Assembly (NCBI GenBank): GCA_024123955.1
Contig: CP099652.1
Location: forward strand, 5,704,001-5,768,000
From: Oxalobacteraceae bacterium OTU3CINTB1
GTDB lineage: Bacteria > Pseudomonadota > Gammaproteobacteria > Burkholderiales > Burkholderiaceae_D
Length of the DNA: 64,000 nt
Direction: 5' to 3'
Shown: piece after piece, positions 52,771 through 60,968 of the stretch
How the letters are laid out: the number at the start of each line of letters is the position of its first letter
Position numbering within the stretch: position 1 is the first letter of the stretch
Position numbers and translations under genes: made by a program
Notes under the pieces: model-generated
What the model was told of the DNA's origin: nothing
Databases searched by the model: none
What the model saw: only the letters and a program-made list of their open reading frames with translations

Positions 52771-53418
52771 TTACGCGGCGTAGCGCGTCAGACGGTTGTT
52801 GCCGTTGAAGGCGGCCGACACCTGGTTGATCTGGCCGTCTTGCAGCTTTACGGCCTCGTTCAGGGCGACGGTGCATGGCTGGTAGATGGTCGCGCCGGAG
52901 CGGCTGAGCATCTTCAAGCAGGTGTCGGTCTGCACTTCGGTCAGCGACTTGAGCGCGGTGTAGCCGGCGGTGCCGATGGAGTCGGCGTCCAGGTTCATGG
53001 TGTAGCCGGTGGCGGCGAAGCCGTCGTTGATCGAGAACTCGGTGTCCGATTCGGTGAACTTGTAGTTGACCGTTTTCGGGTCGCCTCCGGACGACGCAGG
53101 GTTCATCACGGTGGTGATCTGGGTGAAGGTCAGGATCTTGCGAACCGAACCGATGCCAAGCCCGGCCGGGAAGAAGTTCGAATTGGTCGTGTCCTGGCCT
53201 TCCAGCACGAAGGTATCGGTGGTTACCGATTTGGCGCGGAAGACGCGGCGGCTGATACGCCCCCAACCCGACGTGACTTCGAGGATGTCGTTGTTGGCGA
53301 AGCTGTGGCCGACGGAGGTGACCACGGCTTCCGCCGCGTTGGTGACGATGGTGGTGGTTTTCGGGGTGCCGTAGGAGGTTGCGATAAAGAACAGCGTGCC
53401 GGTGGGTACTTGTGCCAT
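52771..53418 (-). CDS. Tail tube protein
   Basis: A 215-residue major tail protein starting MAQVPTGTLFFIATSYGTPKTT at ATG 53418. It has an Ig-like beta fold look with EAVVTSVGHSFANNDILEVTSGWGRI, KILTFTQITTVMNPASSGGDPKTV and QINQVSAAFNGNNRLTRYA. A longer frame to 53478 reads through the terminator hairpin and is rejected. Placed between the tail terminator and the chaperone, as in lambda-like tails. Confidence 0.88.
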   Translation of the reverse strand: MAQVPTGTLFFIATSYGTPKTTTIVTNAAEAVVTSVGHSFANNDILEVTSGWGRISRRVFRAKSVTTDTFVLEGQDTTNSNFFPAGLGIGSVRKILTFTQITTVMNPASSGGDPKTVNYKFTESDTEFSINDGFAATGYTMNLDADSIGTAGYTALKSLTEVQTDTCLKMLSRSGATIYQPCTVALNEAVKLQDGQINQVSAAFNGNNRLTRYAA

Positions 53419-53442
53419 GGTGTAATCCTTTTCAATGGACGT

Positions 53443-53464
53443 AAAAAAAGCCGCTTGCGGCGGC
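53443..53464 (-). terminator. Terminator-like hairpin before the tail tube gene
   Basis: GCCGC-CGCAA-GCGGC on the minus strand followed by seven T, ending 25 bases before the tail-tube ATG and 36 bases after the DUF3168 stop. Confidence 0.75.
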
Positions 53465-53499
53465 CTGGTGGTGCCCATGAAGGGCTGGAAAGTTGTGCT

Positions 53500-53850
53500 T
53501 CAATACCAAATGCTGAAATCCTGTCGGGCACCGCGCAGCTTTGTTTCGGGCTCGTAGACGGAGGCGCGCGCGCCGATCACGGACGTCTGCAGTTCGGTGA
53601 TCGGGCGCAATGTGTCTTCGACCAATTCGCTCAGGCTCGAGGCGCCGAGTCGCGTCTCGGCCCACACGTTGATCTGCACCCGTGCGTTGCGGCGGTCCGG
53701 GATTGAGCCCTCCGTGTAGTTGACGACGTCGCCGCCGACCTGCTGATACGTGATATAGGGCCTCGCCACTCCATCGGGGGCGACGTCGGGATAGACCTCG
53801 CCATTGACCAGAGGCGACAACGCCGCGAAAAGCTGGGCATCCAAACTCAT
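53500..53850 (-). CDS. Tail terminator, DUF3168 family
   Basis: A 116-residue protein: LFAALSPLVNGEVYPDVAPDGVARPYITYQQVGGD, then ARVQINVWAETRLGASSLSELVEDTLRPI and ARQDFSIWY. Length and motifs match the DUF3168 tail-completion/terminator family that caps the tail tube. ATG overlaps the stop of the gp10-like gene. Confidence 0.88.
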   Translation of the reverse strand: MSLDAQLFAALSPLVNGEVYPDVAPDGVARPYITYQQVGGDVVNYTEGSIPDRRNARVQINVWAETRLGASSLSELVEDTLRPITELQTSVIGARASVYEPETKLRGARQDFSIWY

Positions 53851-54308
53851 GAGCGAGCCTCAATTTCTGATAATTTCGCCGTCATCCGCGCCCTGCCGGC
53901 GTCCATCGCATCGTTTAGCCTGGATGTCGATGTCCTGATGAACGAGTGCGCTGGCGCACGCGAGGTCCCGAACTCGACCATCGCGCCATAGGGTGCCTTC
54001 CGATGGTTCCAGCTGACGCGGTACAGCTTGAGCGTGGCTCTCGATTTTTCCGGCGAGAAGACGCGGTAGATGGCGTCCTTCAGGGTGCCTGGCTGGAACA
54101 AGTACTTGGTTCCGTTTTTCTTAAACTGGCTACCGTAAAAAAAGTGCGGCGAAAGTGAAACCGGGACGCGCATCCGCGCCTCGTCGTAGATAACTAGCGC
54201 CATGCCGGCCGCGCCTTCGATGGCCACCTCGTTCTTCACTGTTTCGCCAAAAGCCCGTAATTTAGCCTTCAGTCCCGCCATCTCGGAGAGGTTGATATTG
54301 AAACTCAC
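53847..54308 (-). CDS. HK97 gp10-like tail completion protein
   Basis: A 153-residue protein with GLKAKLRAFGETVKNEVAIEGAAGMALVIYDEARMRVPV and the family end HRKAPYGAMVEFGTSRAPAHSFIRTS. It helps join the head connector to the tail. Overlaps neighbours on both sides by 4 bases. Confidence 0.88.
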   Translation of the reverse strand: MSFNINLSEMAGLKAKLRAFGETVKNEVAIEGAAGMALVIYDEARMRVPVSLSPHFFYGSQFKKNGTKYLFQPGTLKDAIYRVFSPEKSRATLKLYRVSWNHRKAPYGAMVEFGTSRAPAHSFIRTSTSRLNDAMDAGRARMTAKLSEIEARS

Positions 54309-54637
54309 GCATCACCCCTGGAGCACATCAACAGCAGATCGCGGCCCGTTTGGCCCAGCGTGGCAGCAACTCTGTAGACGTCGGCGCCGTACAGCACGCG
54401 CAGCTTTAAAGGCAGGCCTGGTCGATGGCGAATCGTGATGCGCGTGGTGACGCTCGCCTGCTCGGCGTCGGAGGAGATGTATTCCTTGCCGCTGATATCT
54501 TTGATCTCGGCCCAGCACTTGCCGTCACCGTCCGGGAACACGTTGACCCAGCCGACGATCGGCTGACCGCCCGCGTCGCGACCGTCGGCCGCCTTCTGGA
54601 TGGTAACGCGCTTATCGAGGCGCGCGGGCAGGCTCAC
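54305..54637 (-). CDS. Head closure / head-tail adaptor (SPP1 gp16-like)
   Basis: A 110-residue beta-rich protein, MSLPARLDKRVTIQKAADGRD, WAEIKDISGKEY, TTRITIRHRPGL, ADVYRVAATLGQTGRDLLLMCSR: the phage head-tail joining family that follows the gp6 connector. Four-base overlaps on both sides. Confidence 0.87.
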   Translation of the reverse strand: MSLPARLDKRVTIQKAADGRDAGGQPIVGWVNVFPDGDGKCWAEIKDISGKEYISSDAEQASVTTRITIRHRPGLPLKLRVLYGADVYRVAATLGQTGRDLLLMCSRGDA

Positions 54638-55239
54638 GCGTAGCTCCGGACGCGATCGAGCAGCCCGTCGATGAATTTCGACTGGACGGTGTCCCGCTCC
54701 ACGCGCGTCGCTGGATCGAACTGCTCAGCGAGTTTTGCCAGGATGTACAACTGGACCTCCTCCGGCGTTGCGGCCGGCGTGTTCCCATACCCGCATTTCA
54801 CTACCACCACCACGGCGTCCTCACCGTCGGCGGTCGCCGGCCATGTGGCGCCGCGCGCGGGCAACAGCGTGGTGGCGTAACGGCTGCGGTTGATGCGATA
54901 TTCGGATGCATCCATCACGCGCCCGGCCCCGGCCTGGTCGATATAAGTCACGGAAGTGACGGTCATCACCGGATGCGGGAGGTTGATCTCGACAGCTTTG
55001 ACGTCCGGCGCCGGCTGGCCGAGCGCCCAGCACTGCACGCCAGGGAAAGCTGGCAAGCGAACCTCCCACGTCTGCTCCATCATGCGCTGGCCGGTCTCGT
55101 GCTCCAGATCGGCGATGACGCCCTTAGTCCAGATGGTGACCAGCGCATCCATGTCGTTGCCGTCAATGCGCAGTGCCTGCTTAGCCTCGTCCAATGTAAC
55201 GGCGAGCACGGTCGGGGCAGCGGTGCGGATCATGGTCAT
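54634..55239 (-). CDS. Head-tail connector (HK97 gp6-like)
   Basis: A 201-residue protein beginning with LAVTLDEAKQALRIDGNDMDALVTIWTKGVIADLEHETGQRMMEQTWEV, the helical adaptor fold of gp6-like connectors, with an inserted beta part and a C-terminal helix (QLYILAKLAEQFDP). Docks to the portal. Confidence 0.9.
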   Translation of the reverse strand: MTMIRTAAPTVLAVTLDEAKQALRIDGNDMDALVTIWTKGVIADLEHETGQRMMEQTWEVRLPAFPGVQCWALGQPAPDVKAVEINLPHPVMTVTSVTYIDQAGAGRVMDASEYRINRSRYATTLLPARGATWPATADGEDAVVVVVKCGYGNTPAATPEEVQLYILAKLAEQFDPATRVERDTVQSKFIDGLLDRVRSYA

Positions 55240-55291
55240 CGCATACTCCCTTCAGGCAGGCCGGCCCCGGTTTCGGTGGTGATGGTCATGG

Positions 55292-57265
55292 TTACGCAGG
55301 GACGTAGGTAATGGCCGCAGCCACTGCCGCCGACCGCGCGGTATTCGGGTGCGTGCCGTCGGTCGTGGAATTGGCCGGCCAAGTGTTGCTGTTGCGCGCA
55401 GTACTCGCGGCATCCGACGTCTCGATGACGGTGGTGATACCGGCGATGCCAGCGCGGATGCCGGTGTTGACAGAGGTGAGCGCACCCCAGTTGCCGTCGT
55501 TCCGCTGCGTTTGATTTTCCACAGTAGCCCAGCCGTCGGTCGAATCGGTTCGCGGGGTGAGGGTCGTAAGCGCCATGGCCTTACCCGAGAACTTGGCGTT
55601 GACGGTGGCGTAGTCGGCAAACAACTGCGTCTGCGTACGATTCAATCGCAGATCGTTGACCCCATAAAGATTTGCCACATGCGTAGCTGAGGCGTTCAGC
55701 AACGCGAAGTACGGGTCAAGATCACCATTTGCGCTGGCAAACAGCGCGACGAAGTGCTGGACGCCCATGCCGCCCTTGGCAAACTTAGCATAAGGTTTAC
55801 CCGTTTTATCGAAGACGCGCGGGATCATACCGCTCGAACCTTTGGCGCCGACGCCGGTGACGTCGCCCGTACCGAAGCCGAGACTGTCAGCGAGGATGAC
55901 GTGCGATTTGACGTTCGCGGCCGCCACAGTGCCGGTAATAAGGGATGAGCCAAAATAGAACGTGCTCGCGGTGCCCGCTGTTTGATGCGCTGGCGCATTG
56001 CCGGAGGTGGCGTATTTAGCGTGCAAGGTTCCGAGCGCGGCAGACGAAGCCGGCAATTCAATGGCGGCACAATCGACAGTAACGCCGCTCAAATTAAGGG
56101 TATGTTCGAACCAGGTTGCGCCTGCTGGAATCGTGATTGCCAACGGATCGCTAGTGATCGTGCGCTTCGTATTGCCAATAACCATCGGAGCCGCGCCGCC
56201 GTACAGAACGGGTGTGAAAGTGCCGATTGGATATTCGACGTATTTCCGCCACGCCGAATCGGCGGTGTTGTTTGCCGTCGAGTAGAAGGCGACAAACGAG
56301 TCATTGATAAAGGTGCGCTGATCGGTGAAAACCAAGTTGCTGATATCGCCTTCGGGACTGGCCACGTGGGGGATTTGACAACCGATAGCGGCGGGGCACG
56401 ACAACAATGCGGTAGGGAAGCTGCTCGACGATACAATGGCGTTATTCGTAACCCCGCCCGCCGCAGCGATGACCGCCGCACCAGCACCGGTTGATACCGC
56501 CGCCGAGCCGACACCGTTCGATGCCGTGTCGGTCACGCTCGGGATCTTGCCGACGTCGCCAACCAACGGGGTGTAGCCGGTCGACTGAGTGCCGCTGGCC
56601 ACCTGGGTGCCATCCATGCGAATGACGCGGGTGACGGTCGGCGTCGGGCTACCGCTGAAGGTTGCGCCGGTAATGGCGAGCGGAACGCCCTGCTGTGGCG
56701 TACCGGTGATGGCTGCGGCGCTCAAGACTGCTGGCGCAGCGGTCCCGCTGGTCGGCTGCACGCTGTTCGACACCGGCGAGAAATCGGACCAGTCGAAGGA
56801 GTTCCGGAAGCGCACCCGGCCGGTGATGGAAGCGCCTGCCGTCTTTGCGATCGTCTGCGGGCTACCAGTCAGCGCGGTGGTGGCGCCGTCGCTACCCAAA
56901 AATTCGGCGCTCGTGATGGCGTTGCCGCCGTCCGCCGGAATCGTATAGGCAACCGAGATGGCGTTTGCCATGGCGGTGAGGGTCGGTGCGACTGGGGTAA
57001 ACGGCTTGGTGATGGATGCGCCGCCGCCCAGGGTAATGATCGTGTTGTTCGGGCCGGCAAGCCCCAGAACGTTGCCCGCGCCGTCCAGGACCAAGCTAGT
57101 GGTGCGGAACTGGTTGGGTAGCACTGGCGGGACGTAGACCACCCCGCCGGTCAGATTGGCTGATGCCATCTTCGCGGCGATCAGACCCGCTTCCGTGCCG
57201 CTGTCGATGGTGACAATGGCGTTTGCAGGGTAAATGCCATATGCGGCAAGGAGGCGGATTGTCAT
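55292..57265 (-). CDS. Virion-associated SGNH/GDSL esterase with N-terminal decoration-like domains
   Basis: A 657-residue protein in the head module. About 1-270 are beta/Ig-like and Ala/Thr/Gly-rich, with fibronectin-like turns (VAYTIPADGGNAITSAEF, RNSFDWSDFSPVSNSV). The C-terminal half has the SGNH hydrolase plan: ILADSLGFGTGDV (block I, ADS replacing GDS), GSSGMIPRVF, NLYGVNDLR (block III, G-x-N-D), and DGTHPNTARSA (block V, Asp and His). It may deacetylate surface polysaccharide. GGAATAAA precedes the ATG. Confidence 0.75.
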   Translation of the reverse strand: MTIRLLAAYGIYPANAIVTIDSGTEAGLIAAKMASANLTGGVVYVPPVLPNQFRTTSLVLDGAGNVLGLAGPNNTIITLGGGASITKPFTPVAPTLTAMANAISVAYTIPADGGNAITSAEFLGSDGATTALTGSPQTIAKTAGASITGRVRFRNSFDWSDFSPVSNSVQPTSGTAAPAVLSAAAITGTPQQGVPLAITGATFSGSPTPTVTRVIRMDGTQVASGTQSTGYTPLVGDVGKIPSVTDTASNGVGSAAVSTGAGAAVIAAAGGVTNNAIVSSSSFPTALLSCPAAIGCQIPHVASPEGDISNLVFTDQRTFINDSFVAFYSTANNTADSAWRKYVEYPIGTFTPVLYGGAAPMVIGNTKRTITSDPLAITIPAGATWFEHTLNLSGVTVDCAAIELPASSAALGTLHAKYATSGNAPAHQTAGTASTFYFGSSLITGTVAAANVKSHVILADSLGFGTGDVTGVGAKGSSGMIPRVFDKTGKPYAKFAKGGMGVQHFVALFASANGDLDPYFALLNASATHVANLYGVNDLRLNRTQTQLFADYATVNAKFSGKAMALTTLTPRTDSTDGWATVENQTQRNDGNWGALTSVNTGIRAGIAGITTVIETSDAASTARNSNTWPANSTTDGTHPNTARSAAVAAAITYVPA

Positions 57266-57266
57266 T

Positions 57267-57536
57267 TTATTCCTTGGTCAGGGATTCGGCGTAGGCCACA
57301 GCGGCCGGGTCGGTGTCGATGGTGCCGGCGAGCGTTGCGGCAAGTTCGGCGTCGAGTTCGACGACGTCGTTGCATTCGCCGTGCGGGCCGGCGACCAGCA
57401 CGCGGGCTTTGACGGTTGGAGGCGCGCCGGGCGTGGTATTGGCGACCGGCTCAGCCACTGGTTCGGGCGCCACTTCCGGATCTGCAAAAGTGGGCGCTGG
57501 CGCTGCGGGCGCGGCTGCGGTATTGGATTTGGCCAT
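57267..57536 (-). CDS. Small head-module protein of unknown function (89 residues)
   Basis: An Ala/Pro-rich N-terminus (AAAPAAPAPTFADPEVAPEPVAEPV) followed by a compact end, VKARVLVAGPHGECNDVVELDAELAATLAGTIDTDPAAVAYAESL. The end resembles short proteins found after capsid genes. It precedes the SGNH protein by one base. Confidence 0.65.
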   Translation of the reverse strand: MAKSNTAAAPAAPAPTFADPEVAPEPVAEPVANTTPGAPPTVKARVLVAGPHGECNDVVELDAELAATLAGTIDTDPAAVAYAESLTKE

Positions 57537-57564
57537 GATGGTTTCCTGGATAAGTGGCGAAGGA

Positions 57565-57578
57565 CGGGCCGAAGCCCG
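57565..57578 (-). promoter_or_regulatory. C(UUCG)G tetraloop hairpin between capsid and next gene
   Basis: On the minus strand CGGGC-TTCG-GCCCG, a very stable UUCG tetraloop hairpin 15 bases after the capsid stop. It lacks a T-run, so it is more likely a 3' stabiliser for the capsid message than a terminator. Confidence 0.6.
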
Positions 57579-57593
57579 CCGCCTGCTTGCGTA

Positions 57594-58787
57594 TTACGAC
57601 GCGGAGTTGGTGTAGACCTTCACGGCCGCAGGCTCCAGCAGGTTGCCGCCCGAACGAGTCCAGCCGCAGAAGCCGACTTGGTTTTTCAGCGCGAAGGCCG
57701 AATCATCAAAGCGACGCATAGCGGTCGTGTTGGCGACATCACGGATCGTGTATTGGGAGAGGTCGCCGAATGCGATCGATTTCGCGTTTGCTCCCATCAC
57801 CGGCACGTCGTCATTGATCGCGACAGGAAAACCGTTCAGCATGTCGGGCGCATCCTGGGTAATTGCGGGTGCCCAGATCGGGCGGCCGGTGGTGTCTTTG
57901 AGCTTCGAGACGGTCGCAACGGAAGCGTCGGCCATCATGTATTTCGCGTTGGATCGGTAAGCGCGATTGACAGCGTGCTTCAGGTCGACCAGGTCGTCGT
58001 AGGTGACAGTGACGGTCTGGCCGGTGGCGCCGACCTTGCCGACGCCGGCGCGTGGAATAATGCCGTCGGGCAGAGTCGTGCCGGCGCCAGTCGTAAAGTG
58101 CGTGTTTTGAATGCGGGCAATACGGGTGGCCAGGCGATTGACCACGAAGGCGATCACGTCGATGGCACTATCCTGGATCAGCTCCAGCGGCAGCGCAATC
58201 TGGTTCGAGGTGTAGTAGAACGGGTTCAGCGCAACGGTGCCGAAGGTGACGTCGCCAGTCGGTGCCGGCTGGTTCTGTCCGACGATCGAACCAACTTCAC
58301 CGGTGCCGTCGGAAGTGGGCCAGTTCATCGCGTTGCCGCCTGCAGTGGTCAGGATCGTGGCAACTTCACGCATGCCGCCGTATGCCTTCAGCCTGTCGAT
58401 GACCATGGTCGCGATTTCGGCCGGAACGGTGTAGCCGCCCTCTGCCGACGTGGTGGTCGACATTGCGTTGCGGATCTGGATGGCCTGCTCGTTGGTCACA
58501 TTGGTGCCATTGCGCAGGTACAGCGCGACGGCGACCAGCGCGTCGACTTGCACGCCGTCTTCCTTCTTGGCCGGGTTGACGTTGAAGAACTGATCGGCTT
58601 CCAGTTCACGCATGGTTTCGATGTTCTTGATCTGCACCTTGGCAGCGTTAATCTCGCTGACAAAGCCGTCGAACTTCGCTTGGTCTTCGGGCGACCACTT
58701 GGCGTCACCCTTGTTGGCCAGCAAGTTCTGGGACTGGGTTGCGAGGTTGGCAATCATCTCGCGCAGTTGCTGAATGGTCATATGCAT
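57594..58787 (-). CDS. HK97-fold major capsid protein
   Basis: A 397-residue capsid with the delta/scaffold part fused at the N-terminus (LREMIANLATQSQNLLANKGDAKWSPEDQAKFDGFVSEINAAK). The mature fold shows GGYTVPAEIATMVIDRLKAYGGMREVATIL, LPLELIQDSAIDVIAFVVNRLATRIARIQN and MLNGFPVAINDDVP. The start may be 58787 or ATG 58781, which has the better spacing from GAAAG. The delta domain should be removed by the upstream protease. Confidence 0.95.
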   Translation of the reverse strand: MHMTIQQLREMIANLATQSQNLLANKGDAKWSPEDQAKFDGFVSEINAAKVQIKNIETMRELEADQFFNVNPAKKEDGVQVDALVAVALYLRNGTNVTNEQAIQIRNAMSTTTSAEGGYTVPAEIATMVIDRLKAYGGMREVATILTTAGGNAMNWPTSDGTGEVGSIVGQNQPAPTGDVTFGTVALNPFYYTSNQIALPLELIQDSAIDVIAFVVNRLATRIARIQNTHFTTGAGTTLPDGIIPRAGVGKVGATGQTVTVTYDDLVDLKHAVNRAYRSNAKYMMADASVATVSKLKDTTGRPIWAPAITQDAPDMLNGFPVAINDDVPVMGANAKSIAFGDLSQYTIRDVANTTAMRRFDDSAFALKNQVGFCGWTRSGGNLLEPAAVKVYTNSAS

Positions 58788-58796
58788 CTTTCAAAT

Positions 58797-58821
58797 AAAA
58801 AAGGGAGCCGCAAGGGCTCCC
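58797..58821 (-). terminator. Terminator-like hairpin before the capsid gene
   Basis: GGGAGCC-CTTGC-GGCTCCC on the minus strand followed by six T, ending 10 bases before the capsid start. It divides protease and capsid messages and would place a stable stem at the very 5' side of the capsid ribosome site. Confidence 0.8.
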
Positions 58822-58866
58822 GATTGGGTGAGGTGACCGACCTCGGCGGGTGTGCGCGAGAGCGCT

Positions 58867-59661
58867 TTACGTGGCTTGCAGCAGGGCGAGCAGGTTGATG
58901 TTTGCTTGTTTCATGCAGGGCGCAGGCTCGGCCGGCTCCGGCTCAGCAGCCGGTTCGGCTGCGGGTTTGGGCGCTGGATCGACGGCAGTGACTGGCGGCG
59001 CAACTACCGGAGCGGGCGCCGCCTCAGGCGCATGGATGGCGACGGGAGCCTTCGCGAACGCCGCCAGGTTCCAGGTGTTGCCGACCTTGGCGGTGGACTG
59101 CATGCGGTCCACGAAGCCGGCGGCGATCGCCTCGCTGGCGTCGAACCAGGTTTCGGCTTCCATCCATGCCACGATCTGTTCGGCGGTCTGACCGGTCTCG
59201 GCCGCGTACTCAGCGATAATCGAACCCTCGACTTTCTCGAGCAGGTCGGCCGTCTTGCGCATGTCGGCCTTATCACCCCATGCCATGCCGCTGGCGTTGT
59301 GGATCATGAAGAATCCGCCATCGGAGATCTCGACCTCGTTGCACGCCAGCGCAATGCTAGTGGCCGCGCTGGCAGCCAGGCTGTCGATGTGGGCGATGGT
59401 CTTGCCGGCGAAGCGCTTGATGGCCTCGATGATGGCTCGCGCCTCGAACACGCTGCCACCCGGAGAGTTGATGCGGATGTGCAGCACAGGCGCGTCGGCG
59501 ACCTGATTCAGCGCGGTGATCACCGAGTTGGCGCTGACGCCCCAGTACGGGTCGATGACGTCGTAGATGTACATCGTGGCCTCGGCCTCGTTGCGCACCA
59601 TGTTGAATGCCTGCTTCTCGCGCTTAGCGTTGTCCAGGTACAGTTGCAGAATTTTATTCAT
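58867..59661 (-). CDS. ClpP-like prohead protease
   Basis: A 264-residue serine protease of the S14/ClpP-like phage type. RINSPGGSVFEARAIIEAI, the nucleophile loop DSLAASAATSIALA, and FFMIHNASGMAWGDKADMRKTADLLEKV with the His are its motifs. A long Ala/Pro tail ends the protein. It matures the capsid by cutting the delta domain. ATG overlaps the portal stop. Confidence 0.93.
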   Translation of the reverse strand: MNKILQLYLDNAKREKQAFNMVRNEAEATMYIYDVIDPYWGVSANSVITALNQVADAPVLHIRINSPGGSVFEARAIIEAIKRFAGKTIAHIDSLAASAATSIALACNEVEISDGGFFMIHNASGMAWGDKADMRKTADLLEKVEGSIIAEYAAETGQTAEQIVAWMEAETWFDASEAIAAGFVDRMQSTAKVGNTWNLAAFAKAPVAIHAPEAAPAPVVAPPVTAVDPAPKPAAEPAAEPEPAEPAPCMKQANINLLALLQAT

Positions 59662-60968
59662 GGCGCTGGCGGCTCCTCGGTTGCTGATTTGTTGGCCGGC
59701 TTGCCGGTGTCGCGCGGCGCGCGGAAAATTTCATCGCCGCCGGGAACTGGCGCCAGGCGCTTGATCCGGCGGACTTCGTTGATGGTCATGTGACCGTCGC
59801 CGGCGCCCGGCCCGCCCAGGGCGATGCGGAAGTAGGCGCCCTGGGCCGCGAGGTCACCCTCGGTCAGCGCATCACGGTAGAACTCAACAAACTTTCCGGT
59901 GTCGCGCGGGAATAGCTTGCGGTTCAGTTCCTGTTCGATCTTGCGAAGCCAGGGCTGAAGGGTGTATTGAACAAAGGCGCGGCCGATACTTTCGATGCCG
60001 GAGCCCCAGCTGGTGGCGCCGGTGGACTCGTTGATCATGAAACCCGGTACGCCGAATGCGCGGGCGACGTCGAGCACCTGGAACTTCCGGCCCTCAAGCA
60101 GCTGGGCGTCCTCGGCGTTCAGGCTGATCTCTTTCGCCTCCAAGCCTTCCGTCAACACGAGCGGCAGGCGATGGGAATTGCTCATGCCGGAGTATTTGCG
60201 CACGAAAGCCGACTGCAGGTCCGTGATCTGCTCGGGATTCATCTTGGATTTGCTGCTCAGAACGATGGATGGGTGGGCGCCGTTCTCGAAGAACTTGCCG
60301 CTGTATTCATCCATGGCCAGCGCATTACCGATGGCATTGCGCGCGCCGTACTGGATGACCGACATGGATCGCATGGTGGCGTCGTCGAAGCCCAGGCCCG
60401 GGAAGTGCAGGATGTCGGACGGGTCGAACCAGGTCGAGATGCCGTGCGAGGTCAGGTTGACGTAATAACGCACGCCATCCGGCAGACGCATCGGCGAAAC
60501 CGAGCCCCATGGCAGTGGCAGGATCTCGCGCACATCGCCGCGAATGTTTCGGCGAATCAGAGCGTAGCCATCGCCGCGCAGCAGTTGCGCCATGCTGACG
60601 CCCTCCCACATGCTGGCGGAGGTGTACTGCGGCGATGGCTGCTCGTTCAGTAGATACCAGAGCGCATCGCGCGGAAGTCGATCTGGCACGTCGCCATCGG
60701 CCATTCGATAGATGTGGATCGGCATGCTGACGATAGCGCCGGCGATCTTGGCGACACATGCGGCCACGGCCGACACGCGCATCGCGCTGGTCGCGGATAC
60801 CGTGGTGCCGGATTCGCTGACACCAAACGCCTCCATCACGTCGGCGCTGTATGCGACATTCGAGACTTGGCGCGCGCTCTCACGCTCAGCTTTCCATTGC
60901 GTCAGGATCGCCGACCCCGGCACCGCAGCACGGCGCTGCACGTCGTCCCACGATGTGTTTTTCGTCAT
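59658..60968 (-). CDS. Portal protein (HK97 gp3-like)
   Basis: A 436-residue portal. VAACVAKIAGAIVSMPIHIYR, YTSASMWEGVSMAQLLRGDGYALIRRN, DILHFPGLGFDDATMRSMSVIQYGARNAIG and GVPGFMINESTGATSWGSGIESIGRAFVQYTLQPWLRKIEQELNRKLFP are the family signature. ATG 60968 overlaps the terminase stop as ATGA; the longer frame to 61133 lies in the terminase gene. Forms the DNA entry ring. Confidence 0.95.
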   Translation of the reverse strand: MTKNTSWDDVQRRAAVPGSAILTQWKAERESARQVSNVAYSADVMEAFGVSESGTTVSATSAMRVSAVAACVAKIAGAIVSMPIHIYRMADGDVPDRLPRDALWYLLNEQPSPQYTSASMWEGVSMAQLLRGDGYALIRRNIRGDVREILPLPWGSVSPMRLPDGVRYYVNLTSHGISTWFDPSDILHFPGLGFDDATMRSMSVIQYGARNAIGNALAMDEYSGKFFENGAHPSIVLSSKSKMNPEQITDLQSAFVRKYSGMSNSHRLPLVLTEGLEAKEISLNAEDAQLLEGRKFQVLDVARAFGVPGFMINESTGATSWGSGIESIGRAFVQYTLQPWLRKIEQELNRKLFPRDTGKFVEFYRDALTEGDLAAQGAYFRIALGGPGAGDGHMTINEVRRIKRLAPVPGGDEIFRAPRDTGKPANKSATEEPPAP

